A DNA stretch of 64,000 nt from Opacimonas sp014872805 (GTDB taxonomy: Bacteria; Pseudomonadota; Gammaproteobacteria; Enterobacterales; Alteromonadaceae): positions 61,722-125,721 of the forward strand of contig WKFN01000008.1 in NCBI GenBank assembly GCA_014872805.1. Reading direction: 5' to 3'. Every line of letters begins with the position of its first letter. Position 1 is the stretch's first letter. Of the stretch, positions 18,795-26,455 are shown piece by piece. A model generated the notes under the pieces. It was not told where the DNA came from. It was given only the letters and a program-made list of their open reading frames with translations, and searched no databases. The translations under genes and the position numbers were made by a program.

Positions 18795-19573
18795 AACGCG
18801 CGCTCCAATAAATTTTGTAATAACGACTTATACGCCGTGGTTTGGGTGTGGATCCAAGCAAAATGCCCAGCATGCTGGGTCGTATTTACTGAGGCATTTG
18901 GGTAACTGGCCTGTTTGATAGGTACTATCTTGTCTTCATTGCCATGCCACAATATCACTTCGATATTGGATGGCATCTGATAAGAGAGCGGCGAGGCACT
19001 TTTATATATTTCAGGGATGATTGCAGGGGAGTCGCCCATAAAACGTAATGTAGCTTGTTGGCAAGAATTATCGCCTTGCGCATAAGTAGCAACATCAACA
19101 ATTGCAGCAAGACCATGCACATTGATGTTCAAGCTAGGCGCCCACTGCGACGCTTGTGTTGCGGCTAATAAAGCCAAATGCCCACCAGCAGAATGCCCTA
19201 CAATAGCAATCGGACGTTCGGTTGCATAGGTTGTGTCAGTTACTGCTTTTTGTAAACCATTGATAATATCGTCTCTGGCAATCGGCCATCCTGCATGTTC
19301 ATCAGTAGTGCGACGATATTCAAGACCGATAACCGTAAAGCCCGCTTCGTAAAAAGCTGACATCAAAGGTTTGGCATGCTCTATATCATAAGCATCTAAC
19401 CAGCAGCCGCCATGAATAAAAATCAGTAATGGCGCATCGTCGGCTTGTTGCCAACGAAGATAAAATTGCTCCGGCGCTGCTCCATAAATATGTCTCTGAG
19501 TGGCTGGCACAGAGGATTGTGCTAGCACTTCAGAAAAAGTCGCATCCTCTTTAGCCAATGCTTGACTGACCAA
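18791..19573 (-). CDS. Alpha/beta hydrolase, candidate kynurenine formamidase-like, with probable signal peptide from a non-standard start
   Basis: Esterase/lipase-type hydrolase with oxyanion motif HGGCW and nucleophile motif GHSAGGH; a late GHFAWIH region supplies the His. Coupling to kynU by a 4-base overlap suggests conversion of N-formylkynurenine to kynurenine (inference). Coordinates use TTG 19573, which has no ribosome site. Reading the same frame upstream to 19609 gives NYIIKLCISVLLVSQALA, a convincing signal peptide, with GGAG at 19617-19620 spaced six bases from an ATT codon at 19609. The in-frame TAG at 19613-19615 bars any longer form. So the gene either starts at ATT or has lost its ATG. 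Confidence 0.75.
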   Translation of the reverse strand: MVSQALAKEDATFSEVLAQSSVPATQRHIYGAAPEQFYLRWQQADDAPLLIFIHGGCWLDAYDIEHAKPLMSAFYEAGFTVIGLEYRRTTDEHAGWPIARDDIINGLQKAVTDTTYATERPIAIVGHSAGGHLALLAATQASQWAPSLNINVHGLAAIVDVATYAQGDNSCQQATLRFMGDSPAIIPEIYKSASPLSYQMPSNIEVILWHGNEDKIVPIKQASYPNASVNTTQHAGHFAWIHTQTTAYKSLLQNLLERAL

Positions 19574-19612
19574 AAGGACGCTGATGCATAATTTAATGAT
19601 GTAATTAATACA

Positions 19613-20040
19613 CTACTCCATTACCGGCGCATCACTGATATTAAGCTCAAGAATTTTGTTGGCTTCAATATCGCTTTCAGTCAAACGCAACGGTCTCAGT
19701 TGAGGTTACTCAGAATATAACATGGTTTGATCCAAATAGTGATCATTACCAGCCACATAGGTCATCGAGCACCACAATCGCCCATCACGGTCGTCAACGG
19801 TAATGCATCCCAGTCTTCTGGCAAAGAGATATGCTGATCGTCCCAGTCTGCATAGAACAATTGGGAACTGCCTTGGAAAAACACAAATAGACTGGTTCCC
19901 ATCTTTTGGTGTTTCGCTATGGCGTCGGAGGGGTGGTTGACCATCAATACGTGCGATGTGTTGCGAAAGCCAAATTTTACGTTAAGCGTCATCCATGAGC
20001 ATTTAATTCCATCATAAAAGTATGTTTTAAAGCATAACAA
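19613..20040 (-). pseudogene. Decayed gene remnant, frameshifted and with internal stop
   Basis: Three minus-strand pieces read as one protein. From about 20000 down to 19795 the frame gives NTSHVLMVNHPSDAIAKHQK ... LFYADWDDQHISLPEDWDALP. A one-base shift near 19795 continues as VDDRDGRLWCSMTYVAGND ... MLYSE to a TAA at about 19708. The same frame continues after it as PQLRPLRLTESDIEANKILE ... APVME to TAG 19613. I do not recognise the family. No intact start with a ribosome site is visible. It lies between the channel gene and the hydrolase, both on the minus strand. Confidence 0.5.
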
Positions 20041-20055
20041 GTTGTTGCGTTGAGA

Positions 20056-20856
20056 CTAGTTTCTTGCTCGCAACTGCTGAATCATTTGTTTTAATTCAGC
20101 GATATCCGCTTGTAGATCCGCAACTGTAGGTTCCTGAGACGTTTCTTCCTCACGCATCAATTGATGTTCTTTTTCCATGACACCGACGACAATCCCGATC
20201 ACCATATTAAGAAATGCAAATGCGGTTAGGAAAATAAACGTAAAATAGAATACCCAAGACATCGGATACACTTCCATGGTTTCGTACATCACATCGGTCC
20301 AATCTTCAAACGTCATTACGCGGAACAAGGTCAACATAGAGATAGCGATATCGCCCCACAACACAGGGTTAATCGACTCAAAGATATAACTGCCAATCGC
20401 TGCATAGATATAAAAGATGATAAACATCAGTAATAAAACATAAAACAGTTGAGGCATGGCGCGAAGCAAGGAGTTAATTAACACACGTAACTCCGGTACC
20501 ACCGAAATCATCCGCAACACACGGAAGATACGGACCAAGCGTGCCAATAAAGCCATCTCCGAATCATCTACCGGAACCAGACTGACCGCAACGACGAGCG
20601 TATCAAAAATATTCCAGCCCTTTTTGAAGAAGGATTTTTTGTTCTCGTCTGTGACAAAGCGCAACGTGATTTCAAATAAGAAGAAAATGGTAATAAACCA
20701 ATCCATGATCTTCGTAACAGACAGCGCAGAGTCATTCAGAGTAAACGTTTTGGCTCCAATTTCTAGAGCAGAAATGATAATGACCGCAACGACGGACATT
20801 TCAAAAATCTTATTGTTGCGCAAGCGCGTCAATGGACCCATAATTGCTTCTGGCAT
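20056..20856 (-). CDS. Voltage-gated cation channel of the bacterial NaV (NaChBac) type
   Basis: Single-domain six-transmembrane ion channel of 266 aa that would assemble as a tetramer. Segments S1-S3 fall in about residues 17-105. S4 carries regularly spaced arginines (ARLVRIFRVLRM), followed by pore helices and S6 (FLNMVIGIVVGVME). The selectivity filter reads T182-F-E184-D185-W186-T-D188. A cytosolic heptad-like tail (LQADIAELKQMIQQLRAR) matches the C-terminal coiled coil of BacNaV channels. The filter keeps the TxExW core but adds two aspartates, so ion choice is uncertain. AGGAAAG precedes ATG 20856. Monocistronic. Confidence 0.9.
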   Translation of the reverse strand: MPEAIMGPLTRLRNNKIFEMSVVAVIIISALEIGAKTFTLNDSALSVTKIMDWFITIFFLFEITLRFVTDENKKSFFKKGWNIFDTLVVAVSLVPVDDSEMALLARLVRIFRVLRMISVVPELRVLINSLLRAMPQLFYVLLLMFIIFYIYAAIGSYIFESINPVLWGDIAISMLTLFRVMTFEDWTDVMYETMEVYPMSWVFYFTFIFLTAFAFLNMVIGIVVGVMEKEHQLMREEETSQEPTVADLQADIAELKQMIQQLRARN

Positions 20857-20948
20857 GGCTAAATCTTTCCTATAAAACCATCAAAAATCGGCGCTAGCAT
20901 AATGCAATTACCCGTACTTGTCATTAGTGCTTTGGTGCGTTTTAGCAT

Positions 20949-20982
20949 AAAAAAAGGCCTCACTGTTCCACAGCAAGGCCTT
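20949..20982 (-). terminator. Terminator of the TRAP operon (dctM end)
   Basis: AAGGCCT (20954-20960) and AGGCCTT (20976-20982) form the stem; on the minus strand it is followed by a run of seven T. It lies about 30 bases past the dctM stop. Confidence 0.85.
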
Positions 20983-21009
20983 GTTCCAACTCACTGTTCT
21001 TTGATTTCG

Positions 21010-22299
21010 TTAGAACACGATAAACGTATCCGGGAACGCAATGATTAACGCCAATACCGCTACCTGCAGACAGATAAATGGAATCGCACCTTTATATATT
21101 GTGGTCGTTTTCATGGATTTTGGCGCCACACCTTTGAGATAAAATAGACTAAATCCGAAGGGAGGCGATAAAAAGGACGTCTGCAAGTTCATCGAAATCA
21201 AAATGGCAAACCACACCAAATCAATGTCCAGGGCCATTGCGACCGGTGTAATGATTGGTACCACCAAAAACGCAATCTCAATGAAATCGATAAAGAAACC
21301 CAAGATCAAAATCGCAATCATCACTAGGATTATGAAGGTCCATTTTTCTCCTGGTAAATCCAAGAAAAACTCTTCAACCAAATACTCAGCACCAGAATAA
21401 CTAAACACCATCGAGAACGCGGTTGCACCAATGAGTACTGCAAAGATCATTGAAGACACTTTGACGGATTCTTTGGAGACACCGACGATGGTTTTGATGT
21501 CTAAGCCACCATAGAACTGAGCTAATAATAACGCACCTACAGCACCAATTGCAGAGGACTCAGTAGGGGTGGCAATCCCACCAAAAATCGAGCCTAACAC
21601 CGCAACAATCAAAATCATCGGCGGTACGATATCCCGCAACGCTTGCTTGATGATTGTAGCCTTGTCTTCTTCGACCGGAATCGGCGGACAGTAATGTGGT
21701 TTGAATTTTGATAACACGATGATATACAAGACATACGCGCCAATGAGCATTACCCCTGGGATCACCGCGGCCTTAAACAAATCACCGACCGCAATTCCCA
21801 TCACATCGCCCAAGATAATCAAAATGATCGACGGAGGAATAATCTGCCCCAGCGTACCCGACGCACAGATAACACCAGCAGCAGTAGGCTGATGATAGTT
21901 ATTTTTGAGCATGACCGGCAACGAGATAACGCCCATTGCCACAACAGAAGCACCAACCACACCAGTGGAGGCTGCAAGCAATGCACCGACCACAATGGTC
22001 GAAATGGCAACACCACCAGACACTGAGCCAAATAACTTCGCAGAAGACTCTAGCAAACGCTCGGCTAAGCCGGTTTTTTGCAGGACAATGCCCATAAAAA
22101 TGAACATCGGGATCGCCATCAAGGTCGTGTTTTCCATAATCGACATAATGCGATACGGCATAAATTCAAACAGATCGATGCCTAAGAACCCCACCCCAAC
22201 AATCACCGAAATACCCGCAAAGGTGAACGCGACGTAATACCCACCGAACAAACAAATCAGTGCGGTAAAAAACAATAAGATACCAATTAACTCTTCCAT
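21010..22299 (-). CDS. dctM: TRAP transporter large permease (DctM)
   Basis: 429-aa inner-membrane protein with about 12 hydrophobic segments, the ion-coupled translocation subunit of a tripartite periplasmic transporter. The motifs AIPMFIFMGIVLQKTGLAERLL, ASGTLGQIIPPSIILIILGD and LQTSFLSPPFGFSLFYLKGVAP are standard DctM blocks. Its start directly follows the dctQ stop, so it is coupled to it. Last gene of the dctPQM operon. Confidence 0.95.
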   Translation of the reverse strand: MEELIGILLFFTALICLFGGYYVAFTFAGISVIVGVGFLGIDLFEFMPYRIMSIMENTTLMAIPMFIFMGIVLQKTGLAERLLESSAKLFGSVSGGVAISTIVVGALLAASTGVVGASVVAMGVISLPVMLKNNYHQPTAAGVICASGTLGQIIPPSIILIILGDVMGIAVGDLFKAAVIPGVMLIGAYVLYIIVLSKFKPHYCPPIPVEEDKATIIKQALRDIVPPMILIVAVLGSIFGGIATPTESSAIGAVGALLLAQFYGGLDIKTIVGVSKESVKVSSMIFAVLIGATAFSMVFSYSGAEYLVEEFFLDLPGEKWTFIILVMIAILILGFFIDFIEIAFLVVPIITPVAMALDIDLVWFAILISMNLQTSFLSPPFGFSLFYLKGVAPKSMKTTTIYKGAIPFICLQVAVLALIIAFPDTFIVF

Positions 22300-22833
22300 T
22301 TAGACGCCCTCATTATGGATATGGTCGTGGTGCACATTTGGGCGACCTAAGACAAGAATATTCTCAAGAATATGATGAAAAATGCACAGGATTAAAAATA
22401 CATTGGATGCAGGAATGACTGAGCGAATGATCCAGCGATAAGGTAAGCCACCCGGATCCGGCGAGCCTTCCATCATTTCAAATGCATCATAAGCATAACC
22501 ATAGCCGTAGTAGGCTAGAATACTGGCTATTGGCAATGCAAAAAGCATTGCACACACAATATTGAGTTTCGCTTGCGTATGAGGAAGCCACTTTTCATAG
22601 AAAATATCCACTCGAACATGCGCATCTTCTTTCAGTGTGTAACCGATACCAAACATGAACATCGCAGCAAACAAATGCCATTCTAATTCTTGCATGCCGA
22701 TACTGACGTTATTGAAAAAATAGCGCATTAACACATCGTAGAAGACGTTTAATACCATCAATACCATCAATAGGACGCACACATTCCCCATCGCATCGAT
22801 AAATTTTCCGAGTGCTTTATGTAAACCTTTCAT
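22300..22833 (-). CDS. dctQ: TRAP transporter small permease (DctQ)
   Basis: 177-aa protein with four predicted membrane segments, forming the permease with DctM. It shows the DctQ pattern of a long second hydrophobic pair (WHLFAAMFMFGIGYTLKEDAHVRVDIFYEKW), where the VRVDIFY block is typical of the family. A histidine-rich end (HHDHIHNE) is noted. Adjacent to dctM without a gap. Confidence 0.92.
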   Translation of the reverse strand: MKGLHKALGKFIDAMGNVCVLLMVLMVLNVFYDVLMRYFFNNVSIGMQELEWHLFAAMFMFGIGYTLKEDAHVRVDIFYEKWLPHTQAKLNIVCAMLFALPIASILAYYGYGYAYDAFEMMEGSPDPGGLPYRWIIRSVIPASNVFLILCIFHHILENILVLGRPNVHHDHIHNEGV

Positions 22834-22873
22834 TATATGCCTATTGCTTGTTGTGACATGAGTGACATAAAAA

Positions 22874-22899
22874 AGAGGCAGCCACGGGCGGTTGCCTCT
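22874..22899 (-). terminator. Intercistronic attenuator between dctP and dctQ
   Basis: AGAGGCAGCC (22874-22883) pairs with GGTTGCCTCT (22890-22899), with one G-U pair, followed by a T run on the minus strand. Position inside the operon suggests partial termination or mRNA protection, giving more binding protein than permease. That effect is inferred. Confidence 0.75.
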
Positions 22900-22921
22900 T
22901 TATATATGTTAACCGGAAAGC

Positions 22922-23992
22922 TTATTGAGAATCAAAGCTCTCTAAGTAAGCGCGGTCAGAGAAGTTAGTCCAAGCACGTGCTTTTTGGCGATATGCTTCA
23001 ATCGAATCAAGGATTTTCTTAGATTGTGGATCGGCGTTGGCAAACTCGACCAATAACTTGTCGTTCTCTGCTTTGATTGCATTCATCACCTCAGCTGGGA
23101 ACGAACGAATTTTTACATTCGGGTATTCGGTTTGAATCGTCGCCAAGTTGACTGCACTTTCGTGAGTAGATTGAGTGTACATGTCGTAAGCAGCGAGTTT
23201 CATTGCATTAACTAGGATTTGTTGTAAATCTTCAGGCAATTTATTAAATGCGCGCTCATTTACCATGAACTGTAATTCCGTCGCAGGCTCATGCCAGCCA
23301 GTGTAATAATAAGGCGCGATTTTGTGGAAGCCCATACGTAAGTCTAGAGACGGACCCACCCACTCTAGTGCATCAATCGTATTGCGCTCAAGCGCAGTAT
23401 ATAATTCAGCAGATGGAATGTTCGTCGGTTTTGCGCCTAATTTTGCCAATACTTCACCAGCAAACCCAGGAATACGCATTTTGAGACCCTGTAAGTCTTC
23501 TAATGAGTTGATTTCTTTACGGAACCAGCCACCCATTTGGTTACCTGTATTACCACCAGGGAAAGACAAAATACCATACTTATCATAGGTTTCTTTCATC
23601 AATTCCATGCCACCACCGTGGTAGAACCATGCGTATTGTTCGGCCGTTGTCATACCAAAAGGTAACGTTGTGAAGAATAACGTATGAATGTCTTTACCCT
23701 TCCAGTAATAAGACGCAGAGTGACCCATCTCATATTGACCCGATTTAACAAAATCGAAAATACCTAGGGCGGATTTGTGCTTATTTGAAGAATCGATGCG
23801 GATGATCAAACGACCATTTGACATTTCTTCGACCATTTTGGCCATATTCTTGGTCGCATCACCAAACACAGGGAAGTTCGGTCCCCACGTTTCAGCAAGT
23901 TTCCAACGATACACTTTTTCTTTTGCCATTGCGATAGGGCTTGCTAGCAAGCTCACTACCAACAATGACTTGGCGAGAGTTTTAAAATTCAT
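22922..23992 (-). CDS. dctP: TRAP transporter substrate-binding protein (DctP/TakP-like)
   Basis: Periplasmic solute receptor, 356 aa, with signal peptide MNFKTLAKSLLVVSLLASPIAMA. The DctP fold is recognised from KLAETWGPNFPVFGDATKNMAK, LKMRIPGFAGEVLAKLGAKPT and the conserved interdomain Arg in that block. The stretches DFVKSGQYEMGHSASYYWKGK and LFFTTLPFGMT resemble TakP-type receptors, which bind 2-oxo acids; that is a weak substrate hint. First gene of dctPQM, divergent from a Cache histidine kinase. Confidence 0.92.
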   Translation of the reverse strand: MNFKTLAKSLLVVSLLASPIAMAKEKVYRWKLAETWGPNFPVFGDATKNMAKMVEEMSNGRLIIRIDSSNKHKSALGIFDFVKSGQYEMGHSASYYWKGKDIHTLFFTTLPFGMTTAEQYAWFYHGGGMELMKETYDKYGILSFPGGNTGNQMGGWFRKEINSLEDLQGLKMRIPGFAGEVLAKLGAKPTNIPSAELYTALERNTIDALEWVGPSLDLRMGFHKIAPYYYTGWHEPATELQFMVNERAFNKLPEDLQQILVNAMKLAAYDMYTQSTHESAVNLATIQTEYPNVKIRSFPAEVMNAIKAENDKLLVEFANADPQSKKILDSIEAYRQKARAWTNFSDRAYLESFDSQ

Positions 23993-24068
23993 GTGTGTGT
24001 CCTTTAATTTGTTGTACTATTAAAAACAACATCACTTTAACAAATACAAGCAAAATACCAATTCGCAA

Positions 24069-24100
24069 AACTACCTATACCAACTAGGTAGTTCTACCTA
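24069..24100. promoter_or_regulatory. Operator-like inverted repeat with third half-site, TRAP/two-component intergenic region
   Basis: AACTACCTA (24069-24077) and TAGGTAGTT (24085-24093) are perfect 9-base arms with a 7-base spacer. A third CTACCTA copy follows at 24094-24100, 23 bases from the first. It lies between the divergent dctP and kinase genes. NarL-type regulators bind short TAC-containing heptamers, so the neighbouring response regulator is the prime candidate (inference). Confidence 0.7.
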
Positions 24101-24180
24101 TGCTTTTGATTGATGGCCAGAATGTCTCTGCATTTACACTTTAGGGCTTTACGTTTTTTACGACTAAGGTCTAAGGCAAT

Positions 24181-24204
24181 AAGGAGGAGAATTTGGCAAA
24201 ATAA
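24181..24204 (+). other. Strong ribosome site followed by a four-codon minigene before the kinase
   Basis: AAGGAGGAG at 24181-24189 is the strongest Shine-Dalgarno nearby. The first start behind it is TTG 24193, which reads Met-Ala-Lys and stops at TAA 24202-24204. The frame is the same as the kinase frame, whose first start GTG 24223 has no ribosome site. Either a leader minigene or a nonsense mutation in a longer kinase start. Confidence 0.45.
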
Positions 24205-24222
24205 CATTGTATTTACAATTCT

Positions 24223-25641
24223 GTGAGCATTATGTTTTCCTTTCGTTATATTTGGTTGATCATTGTCCAGGTCGCGGTCACAGCTGTTTTTACATATTTT
24301 CTAGTGACCCAACAATATCGCGATCTATCCGAGCAAAATCTCGCATCACTTGAAACTTTTCTGATTGAACAAAAGCAACGGGAACTCAAAAATTACACGT
24401 CACTCGCCGTCACCGCCATTGATGATGTCTATTATGGCAACGTGTTTGCAGAACCTGAGGCCAAAGCACACGCAGCCCAAACCTTCACACGCATGTTGTA
24501 TGACGGCATCGACGGGTATTTTTTTACCTATGATCAGTTTGGCACCAACATTGTCCTACCTCATCAACCTGAACGCATCGGTAAGAACTTTTGGGAGCTA
24601 ACCGACCCCGACGGCGGTAAGACGATACAGATCTTGATCAATTTGGCGCAAAACGGCGGTGGGTATCATTTTTATAAGTGGTCACAACCTTCCACCGAAA
24701 CCATCACCGATAAACTCAGTTACGCAACCTATCTCGACAAATGGGACTGGATGGTGGGAACGGGGGTGTACCTCGACGATGTCTATGCTCAACTGGACAA
24801 AATCCAAGGTGAAATTGATGCCCAAGTCCAAAATACCCGCCTAATCATACTGGCGGTCGCTATCACTTCCATTATGTTAATATTGTTTGTGGCGGTTGCT
24901 ATCAGTGTCACTCAGAAACAAGAAAATGAAGCCAAAGTCTCGGCCTTAGGGCAGAAAATCATTACCTCACAAGAAGACGAACGCCGTTATATTGCGAGAG
25001 AATTACACGATGGCATCATTCAAATGCTGGTCTCGATCAAGTATTCCCTCAGTGCCACCAAAATGATGTTAAAAAAATCTCACATCCCTGAACCGCAAGC
25101 GCTCAATGCGGCATCGTCCAGCTTAGATTTGACCATCAATGAAGTCAGACGCATCTCTCATCACTTACACCCACAAATATTGGACGAATTAGGATTATCA
25201 GCCGCGATTGAAGCACTCGCCGAAGAGTTTAGTAAGCGTACCCAAATTGCTGTCACCGTTAATAAACTGCAAGTTAGAAAGCTCTTATCGCCACAACTCA
25301 ATACTTCTCTGTATCGAACCGTACAAGAATGTCTGACCAATGTAGAGAAACACGCCAAGGCGCAACGTGTGGACATAGACTTAGAAATGGCAGAAGATTG
25401 GTTGAGTTTAAAGATTCGGGACGACGGCCAAGGATTTAATCCAGAAGATACTGATAAATTTGGGATTGGACTCAACAATCTGCAAGAGCGCGTGGATTAT
25501 TATCAAGGCAAAATTGCTATAATATCGAATCGACGTGGCACCAAACTCGAAATCAAAATACCGCTGAGTAGTTTTGCCAAAAACTTTGCGACGATCGACA
25601 AAGATAAAGATCAGCAAAATACCAAGAAGGGATCTGCATGA
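24223..25641 (+). CDS. Sensor histidine kinase with extracytoplasmic single Cache domain
   Basis: 472-aa membrane sensor. TM1 is at about residues 7-26, followed by a periplasmic sCache_2-type domain (about 35-195, with DGYFFTYDQFGTNIVLP and WDWMVGTGVYLDD), TM2 at about 203-227, and a HisKA_3 dimerisation domain with phospho-acceptor His262 (RYIARELHDGIIQML). The HATPase_c domain shows DDGQGFNPED and GIGLNNLQERV. It overlaps the response regulator by ATGA and is divergent from dctPQM, so it probably senses the TRAP substrate or a related acid. Start uncertain: GTG 24223 or ATG 24232; see the minigene entry. Confidence 0.9.
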   Translation: MSIMFSFRYIWLIIVQVAVTAVFTYFLVTQQYRDLSEQNLASLETFLIEQKQRELKNYTSLAVTAIDDVYYGNVFAEPEAKAHAAQTFTRMLYDGIDGYFFTYDQFGTNIVLPHQPERIGKNFWELTDPDGGKTIQILINLAQNGGGYHFYKWSQPSTETITDKLSYATYLDKWDWMVGTGVYLDDVYAQLDKIQGEIDAQVQNTRLIILAVAITSIMLILFVAVAISVTQKQENEAKVSALGQKIITSQEDERRYIARELHDGIIQMLVSIKYSLSATKMMLKKSHIPEPQALNAASSSLDLTINEVRRISHHLHPQILDELGLSAAIEALAEEFSKRTQIAVTVNKLQVRKLLSPQLNTSLYRTVQECLTNVEKHAKAQRVDIDLEMAEDWLSLKIRDDGQGFNPEDTDKFGIGLNNLQERVDYYQGKIAIISNRRGTKLEIKIPLSSFAKNFATIDKDKDQQNTKKGSA

Positions 25642-26270
25642 GTCCGACGATAAAAGTGTTATTAGTGGATGACCATCCAATGGTTCGTGACGGTATCATG
25701 AGCTGTTTGGCGTTTTATGATGATGTGGAGGTCATTGGCACAGCGAATAACGGGCAGGAGGCGATTACCCAGCTGAACTCATTGACACCAGATGTCATAA
25801 TGATGGACATTTCTATGCCAGACCTAAATGGCATCGATGCCACAGAACAAATCCTAGAAATATCGCCACACTCTAAAATTCTGATTTTTAGTATGCACGA
25901 TAACGCTGAATACATCACCAACGCGGTTCAAGCAGGTGCCTCGGGGTACATCCTCAAAAATACAGATGCTGAGGAAGTCTATCTGGCCATCACTCATGTC
26001 GCTCAAGGACGACGTTATTTTGGTGAAAACATCGCGCAAATTTTGTTGAGTAAACCCATCCCCCCTGAGGCTACTCGATTAACAACTCGCGAACAAACTG
26101 TGTTGTCTTATCTCGCCCAGGGATTGTCCAGTAAACAAATTGCCGAGCAAACCCACATCAGTGTTCGTACCGTAGATGCTCATCGCCGTAACATCAAGGC
26201 TAAACTGCAATTAGATTCCGTCGCAGAGATGATTTGCTATGCGGTTGAGCATGGCCTTGTCAGACGCTAA
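25638..26270 (+). CDS. NarL/LuxR-type response regulator
   Basis: 210-aa regulator with receiver domain (about 5-120; phospho-acceptor Asp57 in MMDISMPDLNG, Lys in YILKN) and a C-terminal LuxR HTH (about 145-205, REQTVLSYLAQGLSSKQIAEQ ... VRTVDAHRRNIKAKL). Translationally coupled to the kinase. The probable target is the inverted repeat at 24069-24100 between kinase and TRAP genes (inference). Confidence 0.93.
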   Translation: MSPTIKVLLVDDHPMVRDGIMSCLAFYDDVEVIGTANNGQEAITQLNSLTPDVIMMDISMPDLNGIDATEQILEISPHSKILIFSMHDNAEYITNAVQAGASGYILKNTDAEEVYLAITHVAQGRRYFGENIAQILLSKPIPPEATRLTTREQTVLSYLAQGLSSKQIAEQTHISVRTVDAHRRNIKAKLQLDSVAEMICYAVEHGLVRR

Positions 26271-26379
26271 TACCGTTTTTTATCCTAAATTATAGTTTTT
26301 GGTATGAGTCTTGGTTCGATTTCCTGATTTTTCGACTAGGACCAGACTTTATTCGAAGCCCCGTTAACAAAATCGGTCA

Positions 26380-26414
26380 CGCCTTATGTATCTGTTGAAA
26401 CAATACATAAGGCG
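26380..26414. repeat. 12-bp perfect inverted repeat between convergent genes
   Basis: CGCCTTATGTAT (26380-26391) and ATACATAAGGCG (26403-26414) are exact complements with an 11-base loop. It sits between the ends of the response regulator and the acyl-CoA ligase. There is no U-tract on either side, so it may act as a barrier hairpin or a protein site rather than a classical terminator. Confidence 0.6.
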
Positions 26415-26455
26415 TTCACGATATAAGAGCGTTGACAAGCCTGTCTTAAAAAGAG

